21,004 nt of DNA from Betaproteobacteria bacterium (GTDB lineage Bacteria; Pseudomonadota; Gammaproteobacteria; Burkholderiales; Rhodocyclaceae). Shown piece by piece: positions 14,279 through 21,004 of this stretch. Each line of letters opens with the position of its first letter. The first letter of the stretch is position 1. The notes beneath the pieces are model-generated. The model saw nothing but the letters and a program-made list of their open reading frames with translations, made no database searches and was not told the origin of the DNA. Position numbers and translations under genes: made by a program. The DNA lies in NCBI GenBank assembly GCA_028065725.1, contig JAPTVL010000015.1:1-21004 (forward strand), given 5' to 3'.

Positions 14279-15511
14279 ATGTCTGCCGCCATCAAAGTTC
14301 AGAACCTGAGCAAATGTTATCAGATTTACGACAGGCCACAGGATCGCCTTAAGCAAAGCCTATGGCGGGGCCGCAAACGCTTTTTTCGTGAATTCTGGGC
14401 ACTCAGAGAGGTTTCCTTCGAGGTCGGCAAGGGCGAAACCGTCGGCATCATCGGCCGCAACGGCTCGGGCAAGAGCACGCTGCTGCAACTCATCGTCGGA
14501 ACCCTGACCCCGACGGAGGGCGGCGTCACTAGCAATGGACGGGTGGCGGCCCTGCTGGAGCTTGGCAGCGGTTTCAATCCAGACTTCACCGGGCGGGAAA
14601 ACGTCTACATGAACGGCGCCATTCTGGGCTTGAGCCGCACAGATATCGACGCCCGTTTCGAGGCCATCGCCGCCTTTGCCGACATTGGCGACTTCATCGA
14701 TCAACCGGTCAAGACCTATTCCAGCGGCATGATGGTGAGGCTGGCCTTCGCCGTTTCCGTCAACGTGGACCCCGACATCCTCATCGTCGATGAGGCCCTG
14801 GCGGTGGGCGACATGGGCTTCCAGCTGAAGTGTATGGAACAATTGGACCGGCTGACTAAGTCCGGCATCACCATGCTTTTCGTCTCCCACGATATCGCCA
14901 CCATCAAGGCATTTTGCAATCGGGCGATCTATCTTGCCGACGGCAGGATGAAGGCCAGCGGCAGCGCCAGCGACATGGTCGAGCTCTATCTGCTGGACAC
15001 CCGGGATGCGCAAAGGCGTGCGCTGAGTGGGGCACCTGCGATCAAGGTCAAATCCGCCATCGGCGGCGGCGACGCCATCGCCTTCGGCACCGATCAAGGG
15101 CGGATCGTCAGCGCCGCGTTCGAGCAAAACGGGACGACCCAGTGGGCATGCTCGACCGGAGATAGAATCGACATCGTCGCCGAGGTCGAATACGACGCGA
15201 CGGTAAAGCATCCTGCGATCAGTCTGGTTCTGCACGACCATCGCATGATCGATCTGTCCGGTCGGTATTTCAGAATTAACGGGAAACCCGCGGAGAATGG
15301 CTCGTTTCGGGCTAGCGTCAAATTCTCGCTGGCCGCCAGCCTAAACAACGGCATTTTTTTTCTGACGGTCCGCCTAGAAGACCGAATCTCTGACGATATC
15401 TTCTTTCCGATCGACAAGCAGACCGGGGCGCTCCAACTCCACGTCAATAGGCCAGCCAAGCAGCACTTCATCGGCTTGTTCGACGCTCCGATCGAGTGCG
15501 AAGCGATCTGA
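14279..15511 (+). CDS. wzt: ABC transporter ATPase for polysaccharide export, with glycan-recognition type C-terminal domain
   Basis: The 410-residue protein has an ATPase domain (1-240) and a C-terminal extension (about 255-410). The ATPase shows Walker A G-R-N-G-S-G-K-S-T (59-67), the signature Y-S-S-G-M (147-151), Walker B I-L-I-V-D-E (167-172) and the switch His H204. The extension, rich in beta strands, is what Wzt proteins of the O8/O9a type use to bind the finished, end-modified glycan before export. It would power Wzm. It is the only plus-strand gene in the window and is split from wzm by the protease pair. The start is fixed by a stop at 14258-14260; no ribosome binding site is visible. 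Its last 44 bases overlap the 3' end of the convergent YfhO-like gene. Confidence 0.95.
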   Translation: MSAAIKVQNLSKCYQIYDRPQDRLKQSLWRGRKRFFREFWALREVSFEVGKGETVGIIGRNGSGKSTLLQLIVGTLTPTEGGVTSNGRVAALLELGSGFNPDFTGRENVYMNGAILGLSRTDIDARFEAIAAFADIGDFIDQPVKTYSSGMMVRLAFAVSVNVDPDILIVDEALAVGDMGFQLKCMEQLDRLTKSGITMLFVSHDIATIKAFCNRAIYLADGRMKASGSASDMVELYLLDTRDAQRRALSGAPAIKVKSAIGGGDAIAFGTDQGRIVSAAFEQNGTTQWACSTGDRIDIVAEVEYDATVKHPAISLVLHDHRMIDLSGRYFRINGKPAENGSFRASVKFSLAASLNNGIFFLTVRLEDRISDDIFFPIDKQTGALQLHVNRPAKQHFIGLFDAPIECEAI

Positions 15512-17792
15512 ACACGAGTAGAGCGAGCGCGGCCGCGAAGAACGCATGGGCAAACCAAGCATAGCGTGACCACGGCCGGAAACTGAGCCGGATGCTCGTC
15601 GCTCCCTGCGGCACTACGACCCCCTGGAAAAATCCATTGACGCACACCGCGGCGGCGCGGCGCCACGAACCCGTGCTGCGCCATTCTGCGAGCCACTGCC
15701 GGTTGTACTTCTGGCTCAAGACGAGCAATGTCGGGCGAGATCCGCCCAGGGTAAATTCCATCTCGTCGCCCATATCCTGCACTCTCTGCACAGGCAGTCG
15801 CGTCGTTTGAGCGGGCTGCGCCACCCGGTAGCCCGTACCGTCGCCTGCAGCCTCTTCGAGCGGCATGTTCAGCCAACCGCCGATGCGCAGGTCATTGCGG
15901 TAAAGGAATACGCCTGAGACAGCGGCTAGAGGCTTTCCATATGTTTCCGGTAGCTGCCGAGACGACAGGAACAATCCGATGTCGGAGAGCTGTAAGGCAG
16001 CCGATCCTGCCGATGGGTTTATCCATGAGTTGTAGCGCCCATAGACGGTGGCTGTGCCGCCGAGTTCAGCGATCAGCGCCTGATAACGCCTCGGCGAAAG
16101 ACTATCGTAGGTATGGATGGTGGCCAGCCCAAGGGTGGCATTGACGTTGGGCGGTAGCGTGGTCGGTTTGCTCACCCAGGCGTAGCGGGAGCCCTTTGGA
16201 AGATTGCTGCGGATGGCCTCGACCAGCGGCGAGGTCTTGCGGATGGACGACCAGTCCTGCACCAGCACCAGGGGCCAGCCATAGGCGAACACTGCCAGCG
16301 CGAGGCCAGTGAGTGCGGCTATCGCCGAATATCGACCCCAGAGGGCGGCGCACGCCAAAAGACTCGCGCCGAGCAGAAGAACCCGCGCCCACGAGATCGA
16401 ATGGCCCGTCGCCAGCGCAAGCGCATAGGCGCAAGCGAGCAACCCAAGCGCAGTGGCGAGCACCGCGAACTGTGCGCTTCGTGCATCGCCCTGGGTTGCC
16501 CGACCGCCTGCGTCAGGTCTTTCCCCGCGGCGAAGCATGCCGTCTAAAGCGTGGGCGGCCAGCCAGATCGTAGGCAGCACGGCCACCGCAAGCGGATTCG
16601 AACGCGAGAGACCGAATCCGAAGTGGGCGACCGCAAATTGATATAACGACTTGTCGAGAACCAGTACGACGCAGGCCGCGACCGCCAACCACCAGCCCCA
16701 GGTTTTGCGCAGGCAAATCGGAATTCCGGAAATGGCGAGCAGCCAGACCCACGGCACGACACTCCTGCCGGGATAAAAGAACGGATAGCCGGGCGCGGAG
16801 GGATTTCCGTACAGGTCGGGTACGGCGGTGGTCACCAGCCATTTCGCGGCGTCCCGCCATGAGGCGATATCCGGAAAGAGCGCGGTGTAAAAGCTTGCGG
16901 GCACATCGAGACGCGCAGACGCTTTTGCCGTGAGCCAGAGATCGAGGAACACCGGCAGCGCTAGCACCGCACCGACGGCCGCCGCACTGGCGCCAAAAAT
17001 CGCCAGACTCGCTGCGCAACGGCCGCCCCGGGTACGTGCCACGCGCCAGAGCATGACCCCTGCCCAGGACGCGAGCAGGTAGGCGTGCTGCACGATCATC
17101 TGCGGATAGACCGACATCAGCAGCGCATAGGCGCAGAAGGCGAGCGCGAGCCAGCCGCCGGCATCGCGACGCCTCGACGCCCGCTGGAAGCCCCACATCA
17201 GTCCCGTCCCCCAGCAATAGACGGCGAAGTACATGGGGAAGGTCGCCCAGTAGGCGACCATCGGCGTGGAGACGAGGAGCAGCGCGGCGCTCAGCGAGGC
17301 GAGCGGATGCAGGCCCCACTCCCTGGCGAGCAGAAAGGCGAAAGCGCCTCCGAGAAAGGCGGTGAGCAGAGTCAGCGCCGTGATCACGACGATGGGATCA
17401 CTCGATAGCCGCGTCAGCAGCCAGGTCGGCAGATACGCCGGACTGAGGCCTTCGGTGTGGTAGAGCGGCTGGCCGAGTTCGTTCAGGTCCGACCAGGTGG
17501 CAAGCCAGCCGCTGCGCGGACTCGTCAGATGTTCCGCCAGCTCGGGGACGTAGTTCTCGAAAAAATCGTCGAACTTGCGGTTCTGGATCGATGAGGTCTG
17601 GCTTGCCGGAAGGCCGAGCTCGACATCTTGCACATCAGGTGCGATGACCTTGCCGCCGATGACAAACCACAGCGTGACAGCCAGGACCAGCGCCAGATAG
17701 GCAAGCCCTGCGGCGCGATAGCCAAGACGTGACAGCGCGGCTTCGATCGGGCCCATAAAATTGTAAGGCGCTTTCGCCCGCACAAAGGTCAC
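15468..17792 (-). CDS. YfhO-like multi-span membrane protein (GT-C type candidate)
   Basis: With GTG 17792-17790 as start the protein has 774 residues. That codon overlaps the stop of the upstream glycosyltransferase (GTGA). ATG 17756-17754, 12 codons on, is an alternative start and still lies before the first membrane span. About a dozen hydrophobic helices alternate with short loops. An early loop reads G-Q-P-L-Y-H-T-E-G-L-S-P-A-Y. The soluble C-terminal part ends with L-S-Q-K-Y-N-R-Q-W, then V-C-V-N-G-F-F-Q-G-V-V-V-P-Q-G, then a last membrane span, a layout I know from YfhO proteins. Some YfhO relatives in Gram-positives add sugars to teichoic acids from lipid-linked donors, so periplasmic glycan decoration is a reasonable guess. 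The catalytic site cannot be identified. The open frame upstream of the start only shadows the GT2 gene. Confidence 0.78.
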   Translation of the reverse strand: MTFVRAKAPYNFMGPIEAALSRLGYRAAGLAYLALVLAVTLWFVIGGKVIAPDVQDVELGLPASQTSSIQNRKFDDFFENYVPELAEHLTSPRSGWLATWSDLNELGQPLYHTEGLSPAYLPTWLLTRLSSDPIVVITALTLLTAFLGGAFAFLLAREWGLHPLASLSAALLLVSTPMVAYWATFPMYFAVYCWGTGLMWGFQRASRRRDAGGWLALAFCAYALLMSVYPQMIVQHAYLLASWAGVMLWRVARTRGGRCAASLAIFGASAAAVGAVLALPVFLDLWLTAKASARLDVPASFYTALFPDIASWRDAAKWLVTTAVPDLYGNPSAPGYPFFYPGRSVVPWVWLLAISGIPICLRKTWGWWLAVAACVVLVLDKSLYQFAVAHFGFGLSRSNPLAVAVLPTIWLAAHALDGMLRRGERPDAGGRATQGDARSAQFAVLATALGLLACAYALALATGHSISWARVLLLGASLLACAALWGRYSAIAALTGLALAVFAYGWPLVLVQDWSSIRKTSPLVEAIRSNLPKGSRYAWVSKPTTLPPNVNATLGLATIHTYDSLSPRRYQALIAELGGTATVYGRYNSWINPSAGSAALQLSDIGLFLSSRQLPETYGKPLAAVSGVFLYRNDLRIGGWLNMPLEEAAGDGTGYRVAQPAQTTRLPVQRVQDMGDEMEFTLGGSRPTLLVLSQKYNRQWLAEWRSTGSWRRAAAVCVNGFFQGVVVPQGATSIRLSFRPWSRYAWFAHAFFAAALALLVFRSLRTRSERRTSR

Positions 17793-18553
17793 GTCCGCTG
17801 CCTGTTCAATCTCGACTTGATCCATACCGACCACGGCCAGGCCAGGCGCCAGATGAGCGGCACCCGGCCGGTGTACTTTTTCACCACAGCCATGGACTCG
17901 GCAAAGTGCCGGCGCCGCAGGCTGGAGGTTTTGGTCTGAGCGTGTATCCGGTTGGTCGCCACAAACTCGGGGATGAAAGCTGGGGGCCCGCAGCGGCGCA
18001 GAAGCTTCCACCACAGGTCGTAATCCATGGAGAGCTGCAGGCCCTCATCGAGGCCGCCCACCGCTTCCCACGCTTCGCGCCGAATCAGCGTCGCCGGTTG
18101 GGAGATCAGGCACCTCCGCGCCAGGTGCCATTCCGAAAATTCACCGGTCCAGTAGGGCCTGGTGGGACTGCCTCGCTCATCGGTATTCCAGGTTCGTCCA
18201 TAGACAAACTGTAGCTCCGGATGACACTGGAGGAAAGACAGCAGCGTCTTCAAGCCATGTTCAAGATAGGTATCATCAGAGTTCAGCCAGCAGACGAAAG
18301 GCGCAGTTCCGTGGGAGATGGCTTCATTGATCGCGGCGGCTTGCCCACCGTCCGGACCGCTGCGCCACCATGCCAGCCTATTCTGCCATTGTTCGATCAC
18401 CGCCAATGAATTGTCCGAAGATCCGCCATCCGCAACATAGACTTCCACAGGCAGGCCTTGACTGAAGATAGATGCCAAAGCATCGGCGAGATATCGGCCT
18501 TGATTGAAGGACGGAACGGCAACGGTGATCAGCGGCGCTGCGGGCAATACCAT
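17789..18553 (-). CDS. family 2 glycosyltransferase
   Basis: This compact 254-residue GT-A enzyme shows V-A-V-P-S-F-N-Q-G-R-Y-L (11-22), V-A-D-G-G-S-S-D-N-S (40-49), S-G-P-D-G-G-Q-A-A-A-I-N (65-76) and the metal-binding W-L-N-S-D-D (89-94). A later D-Y-D-L-W-W segment marks the catalytic-base region. This set is common in polysaccharide loci; the sugar is not predictable. ATG 18553-18551 overlaps the fcl stop by one base (TGATG) and is preferred to the TTG one codon earlier. Its own stop overlaps the YfhO-like start, so fcl, this gene and the membrane protein are probably co-translated. Confidence 0.9.
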   Translation of the reverse strand: MVLPAAPLITVAVPSFNQGRYLADALASIFSQGLPVEVYVADGGSSDNSLAVIEQWQNRLAWWRSGPDGGQAAAINEAISHGTAPFVCWLNSDDTYLEHGLKTLLSFLQCHPELQFVYGRTWNTDERGSPTRPYWTGEFSEWHLARRCLISQPATLIRREAWEAVGGLDEGLQLSMDYDLWWKLLRRCGPPAFIPEFVATNRIHAQTKTSSLRRRHFAESMAVVKKYTGRVPLIWRLAWPWSVWIKSRLNRQRT

Positions 18554-19548
18554 CAATGCGGCGCGGCAGATGCCTGGCTGTTGCGAAAATCGGTATAGGC
18601 CCTCGCGAGCCCGGCCTGCAATGACGTGGGTGCGCGCCAGCCGATCGCATTCAGGCGGGAGACGTCCAGCAGCTTGCGCGGTGTGCCATCGGGTTTTGAA
18701 GTATCGAAAACGATTTCTCCTGCGAACCCCACTGCCTGCTTGACCAGTGCCGCCAGTTCTCCAATGCTCACATCTTCGCCCACGCCGATGTTCACCAGCG
18801 GCGGCTCAAACTTCCCGCTGACGTTTTCGTCGCTGCCGAGCAAACTGCAATAGGCATCGTCCGGCAGATTCATCAGATGAACGCAGGCATCCGCCATGTC
18901 GTCGCTGTACATGAACTCCCGCTTGGGCGCTCCGGACCCCCAGACCACCACTTGCCGATCGCCACGCAGCTTGGCTTCGTGAAACTTGCGGATCAGCGCC
19001 GGAATCACGTGGCTGTTGTTCAAATCGTAGTTGTCGCCCGGGCCATAAAGATTGGTCGGCATCACCGCCAGATAGCGCGTTCCATACTGCCGGTTATAGC
19101 TCCAGCACATCTCGATCCCCGCGATCTTGGCCAGCGCATACGGCCGGTTGGTCGGCTCCAGCGGGCCCGTGAGCAGGCAGTCCTCGCGTATCGGTTGCGG
19201 CGCCAGTTTGGGGTAGATGCAGGAGGAACCCAGGAACATCAGTCGGCCCACGCCATTTCGCCAGGCGGCGTTAATCACATTCACCTGAATGGCCAAGTTG
19301 CTCAAAATGAACTCTGCGGGATACGTGACGTTCGCCATGATCCCGCCCACCCTGGCGGCGGCCAGAAAAACGTAATCCGGCCTTTCCTGCGCGAAGAAAG
19401 CTTCGGTGGCAGCCTGGTTGGTCAGATCCAGTTCCGCATGGGTGCGGGTAATGAGCCGGTCGAAGCCCTTGGCCTGCAGGTTTCGCATCAGCGCCGAGCC
19501 GACGAGGCCGCGGTGTCCGGCGATGTAAATTTTTGAGTCAAAATTCAT
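18553..19548 (-). CDS. fcl: GDP-L-fucose synthase
   Basis: Fcl epimerises and reduces GDP-4-keto-6-deoxymannose to GDP-L-fucose with NADPH. The 331 residues carry G-H-R-G-L-V-G (11-17), [10 protein letters not shown] (105-114), Y137/K141 (Y-A-L-A-K) and N-S-H-V-I-P-A-L (178-185). S108, C110, Y137, K141 and H180 sit one position from the catalytic residues numbered in E. coli Fcl. [15 protein letters not shown] (285-299) is also intact. I start at ATG 19548-19546, before the family N-terminus, rather than 9 codons upstream. The first 11 bases overlap the HEPN gene. gmd, its pathway partner, lies 0.8 kb upstream with the MNT/HEPN pair between. Confidence 0.96.
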   Translation of the reverse strand: MNFDSKIYIAGHRGLVGSALMRNLQAKGFDRLITRTHAELDLTNQAATEAFFAQERPDYVFLAAARVGGIMANVTYPAEFILSNLAIQVNVINAAWRNGVGRLMFLGSSCIYPKLAPQPIREDCLLTGPLEPTNRPYALAKIAGIEMCWSYNRQYGTRYLAVMPTNLYGPGDNYDLNNSHVIPALIRKFHEAKLRGDRQVVVWGSGAPKREFMYSDDMADACVHLMNLPDDAYCSLLGSDENVSGKFEPPLVNIGVGEDVSIGELAALVKQAVGFAGEIVFDTSKPDGTPRKLLDVSRLNAIGWRAPTSLQAGLARAYTDFRNSQASAAPH

Positions 19549-20047
19549 GCTCAAAAAGCCCCCCATCCAAGCCACACGACTTTACCAAACGCTGGCGAAT
19601 TTCCAGAAAGGCGTCCGCCAGCAAGAAGACGTGTTCATGGGCAGACGTCAGGGCACTTGCCAGGTCACTCGGATCGCTGACGTATTCGTGAACCATGCGG
19701 TTCCGCAGTTTGCGCAATGCCAGCCACGTATCCGCGGACTTGACCAACCCCAGTTTCTCTGCACGGTCAAGATTTTCCAGCATGGCACCCGGCTTCTCTT
19801 CCATCGCGCTCAGGAAAACTGGAAGCAATTTGTCACCCAAGGTATCCTGCAATCTCCCAAAGCGAGCCACAAAAGCGTCAACTTGCACTGACAAATCATC
19901 ATCCTTCGGAAGCTGCCTGATGGTTGTATCGTTCATCGGCTTGGCAAACAACTTGGCATCAATCCGCTTGAGATAATCCAATTCGAGCGCGCAGATTCTG
20001 AGCAAAGCCCGGAGCCTGACAAGCACCTCGGGAGGAAGGGGCTTCAC
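19538..20047 (-). CDS. HEPN-domain protein, probable HepT-type toxin
   Basis: The 169-residue helical protein contains R115-N-R-M-V-H120-E-Y122, the R-x4-H-x-Y motif of HEPN RNases such as HepT. In characterised pairs the Arg and His cut RNA, and the Tyr is the residue adenylylated by the MNT partner. It starts at GTG 20047-20045, overlapping the MNT stop as GTGA, and its last 11 bases overlap fcl. Length and pairing fit a HEPN/MNT toxin-antitoxin module, although HEPN proteins can also be non-toxic nucleotide-binding partners. The unusual point is that it sits within the fucose operon and is fused into its chain of overlaps. Confidence 0.85.
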   Translation of the reverse strand: MKPLPPEVLVRLRALLRICALELDYLKRIDAKLFAKPMNDTTIRQLPKDDDLSVQVDAFVARFGRLQDTLGDKLLPVFLSAMEEKPGAMLENLDRAEKLGLVKSADTWLALRKLRNRMVHEYVSDPSDLASALTSAHEHVFLLADAFLEIRQRLVKSCGLDGGLFEHEF

Positions 20048-20343
20048 AGCACCACGCTCTTTTCATGAGCGAGCCGGTGAATAGGCTGTTCTGCTGTGAA
20101 TGGCGTAACCAACACCACATCCACCCGCCTGCCACCCAACCGACGCTCTAGCCTCGCAGCCAGATCAGCGGCGGAAAACGCCGGACGGTCCACTACGGCG
20201 GACGTTTCGACCAACAAGTCGATATCTCCTCCCCGAGCCTCGTCATCCAGTCTGGAACCAAACAGCCGGACCGTGACGGGACCGGCAAAATACGCTTCAA
20301 CCGTCTGTCGAATGATGCCAGCCTGTTCCGACGAAAGTCGCAT
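20044..20343 (-). CDS. MNT-type nucleotidyltransferase, probable antitoxin of the HEPN partner
   Basis: The 99-residue minimal nucleotidyltransferase has the Pol-beta-like active site: L-F-G-S-R (27-31), D40-I-D42 and a third acidic residue D75 (R-R-V-D-V-V). The spacing between G-S and D-x-D is nine residues. Proteins of this kind pair with HEPN toxins, and in the MntA/HepT system they silence the toxin by adenylylating its Tyr. The ATG (20343-20341) has GAGG six bases upstream, a good ribosome binding site of its own. It lies 47 bases after gmd. I do not take it for a sugar nucleotidyltransferase: it is far too short and lacks the G-G-x-G-T-R-L loop. Confidence 0.88.
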   Translation of the reverse strand: MRLSSEQAGIIRQTVEAYFAGPVTVRLFGSRLDDEARGGDIDLLVETSAVVDRPAFSAADLAARLERRLGGRRVDVVLVTPFTAEQPIHRLAHEKSVVL

Positions 20344-20366
20344 GCAACACCTCAGTATTTTTCCAG

Positions 20367-20394
20367 CAACACTCGCTCACCAACACTCGCTCAC
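20367..20394. repeat. tandem 14-bp duplication at the gmd 3' end
   Basis: CAACACTCGCTCAC occurs twice without a gap, at 20367-20380 and 20381-20394. The second copy contains the gmd stop codon (20393-20391 on the minus strand); the first lies in the 47-base gap before the MNT gene. It may be a slippage product or a scar from the event that placed the MNT/HEPN pair here. Confidence 0.95.
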
Positions 20395-21004
20395 TCATGG
20401 TAATTCAAAACGGCATAACCGTGCTTCTTGACCAGTTCATCCCGCTCGGCGCTCTTCAGATCCTCGCGCACCATCTCCGCAACCAGCTCATCAAAGCCGA
20501 TCTTCGGTACCCAGCCCAGTTTCTCCTTAGCCTTGGTGGGGTCGCCCAGCAGCGTTTCCACTTCGGTAGGGCGGAAGTAACGCGGATCGACCTTGACGAT
20601 CGCCCGCTTGCCACCGTCAGCCGAAGGGGTGCGCAGGTAGCCCAGTTCATCCACCCCCTGCCCCTCCCAGCGCAGAGTCATGCCCAATTCCTTCGCCGCC
20701 GCATCGACAAAGTCGCGCACGCTGTACTGTACCCCGGTGGCGATCACAAAATCTTCAGGCTTGTCCTGTTGCAGCATCAGCCACTGCATCTCGACATAAT
20801 CCTTGGCGTGGCCCCAGTCTCGCTTCGCATCTAGGTTGCCCAAGTAAAGGCACTCCTGCAGGCCGAGCTTGATGCGCGCCAGCGCCCGGGTGATCTTGCG
20901 GGTCACGAAGGTCTCGCCGCGGACCGGCGATTCGTGATTGAACAAAATTCCGTTGCAGGAATACATGCCATAGGCTTCACGGTAATTCACCGTGATCCAG
21001 TAGG
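20391..21004 (-). CDS. gmd: GDP-mannose 4,6-dehydratase, C-terminal part (runs off right edge)
   Basis: About 203 C-terminal residues are present, and the frame is open through the window edge. Landmarks are [11 protein letters not shown] (the catalytic Y of Y-x3-K lies upstream, outside the window), [39 protein letters not shown] and the [11 protein letters not shown] substrate segment. All are characteristic of Gmd, which makes GDP-4-keto-6-deoxymannose, the substrate of fcl. The C-terminus (N-Y-H-E) looks natural, not truncated. The GTG at 20990-20988 is an internal codon, not the start. Confidence 0.95.
   Translation of the reverse strand, partial: YWITVNYREAYGMYSCNGILFNHESPVRGETFVTRKITRALARIKLGLQECLYLGNLDAKRDWGHAKDYVEMQWLMLQQDKPEDFVIATGVQYSVRDFVDAAAKELGMTLRWEGQGVDELGYLRTPSADGGKRAIVKVDPRYFRPTEVETLLGDPTKAKEKLGWVPKIGFDELVAEMVREDLKSAERDELVKKHGYAVLNYHE

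Noticed and set aside
14360..15241. 293-codon minus-strand frame opposite wzt
   Set aside because: It has no recognisable motif and mirrors the strongly supported wzt coding frame.
17793..18014. N-terminal extension of the YfhO-like frame
   Set aside because: It overlaps the coding sequence of the GT2 gene, is rich in Pro and Arg, and lacks family features; a start at 17792 or 17756 is better.
20044..20343. MNT gene as a sugar-nucleotide enzyme
   Set aside because: At 99 residues it is too short and lacks the sugar nucleotidyltransferase loop; the HEPN partner explains it better.

Overview
This window is the interior of a surface-polysaccharide (O-antigen or capsule type) biosynthesis and export locus. 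High-GC coding sequence (a hand count of 1021-1080 gives 44/60 G+C), Gram-negative export parts (Wzm/Wzt ABC transporter, Sec signal peptides, a possible lipoprotein) and heptose-pathway genes point to a Gram-negative proteobacterium. A beta- or gammaproteobacterium is my best guess, and I cannot name a genus from the sequence. Both window ends cut through genes.

Layout. Every gene except wzt lies on the minus strand, so transcription runs from high to low coordinates. From the right edge: the 3' part of gmd (20391-21004); a MNT/HEPN toxin-antitoxin-like pair (20044-20343 and 19538-20047); fcl (18553-19548); a family 2 glycosyltransferase (17789-18553); and a large YfhO-like membrane protein (15468-17792). 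Next comes wzt, alone on the plus strand (14279-15511), with its 3' end overlapping the YfhO-like gene tail to tail. A 231-base divergent spacer (14048-14278) then leads to a small gene for a free-standing subtilisin-propeptide-like (I9) protein (13673-14026), a secreted subtilase with four C-terminal repeats (11010-13676), wzm (10046-10873), cysC (9412-10056), a sulfotransferase/coiled-coil/glycosyltransferase fusion (6763-9348), a second family 2 glycosyltransferase (5783-6766), a GDP-sugar epimerase/reductase (4829-5782), a methyltransferase (3907-4749), a GDP-sugar 4,6-dehydratase-type enzyme (2878-3897), hddA (1844-2869), gmhA (1260-1844), hddC (565-1263), and the 5' part of another family 2 glycosyltransferase leaving the left edge (1-503).

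How the genes fit together. gmhA, hddA and hddC make GDP-D-glycero-alpha-D-manno-heptose, apart from the GmhB phosphatase step, which is not encoded here. The dehydratase and reductase at 2878-3897 and 4829-5782 would turn that into a GDP-6-deoxy-heptose. gmd and fcl make GDP-L-fucose. CysC makes PAPS, which the sulfotransferase domain of the fusion protein could use. The glycosyltransferases assemble the chain, the methyltransferase could modify it, and Wzm/Wzt would export it. Wzt carries a C-terminal extension of the kind that reads glycan ends. The subtilase with its separate propeptide-like partner sits between the two transporter genes and has no obvious place in this pathway. It is the most unusual part of the window.

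Most neighbouring genes overlap by 1 to 11 bases or nearly touch, so translation is probably coupled. No stretch over 300 bases lacks a gene. I saw no tRNA, rRNA, CRISPR array, insertion sequence or convincing hairpin terminator.
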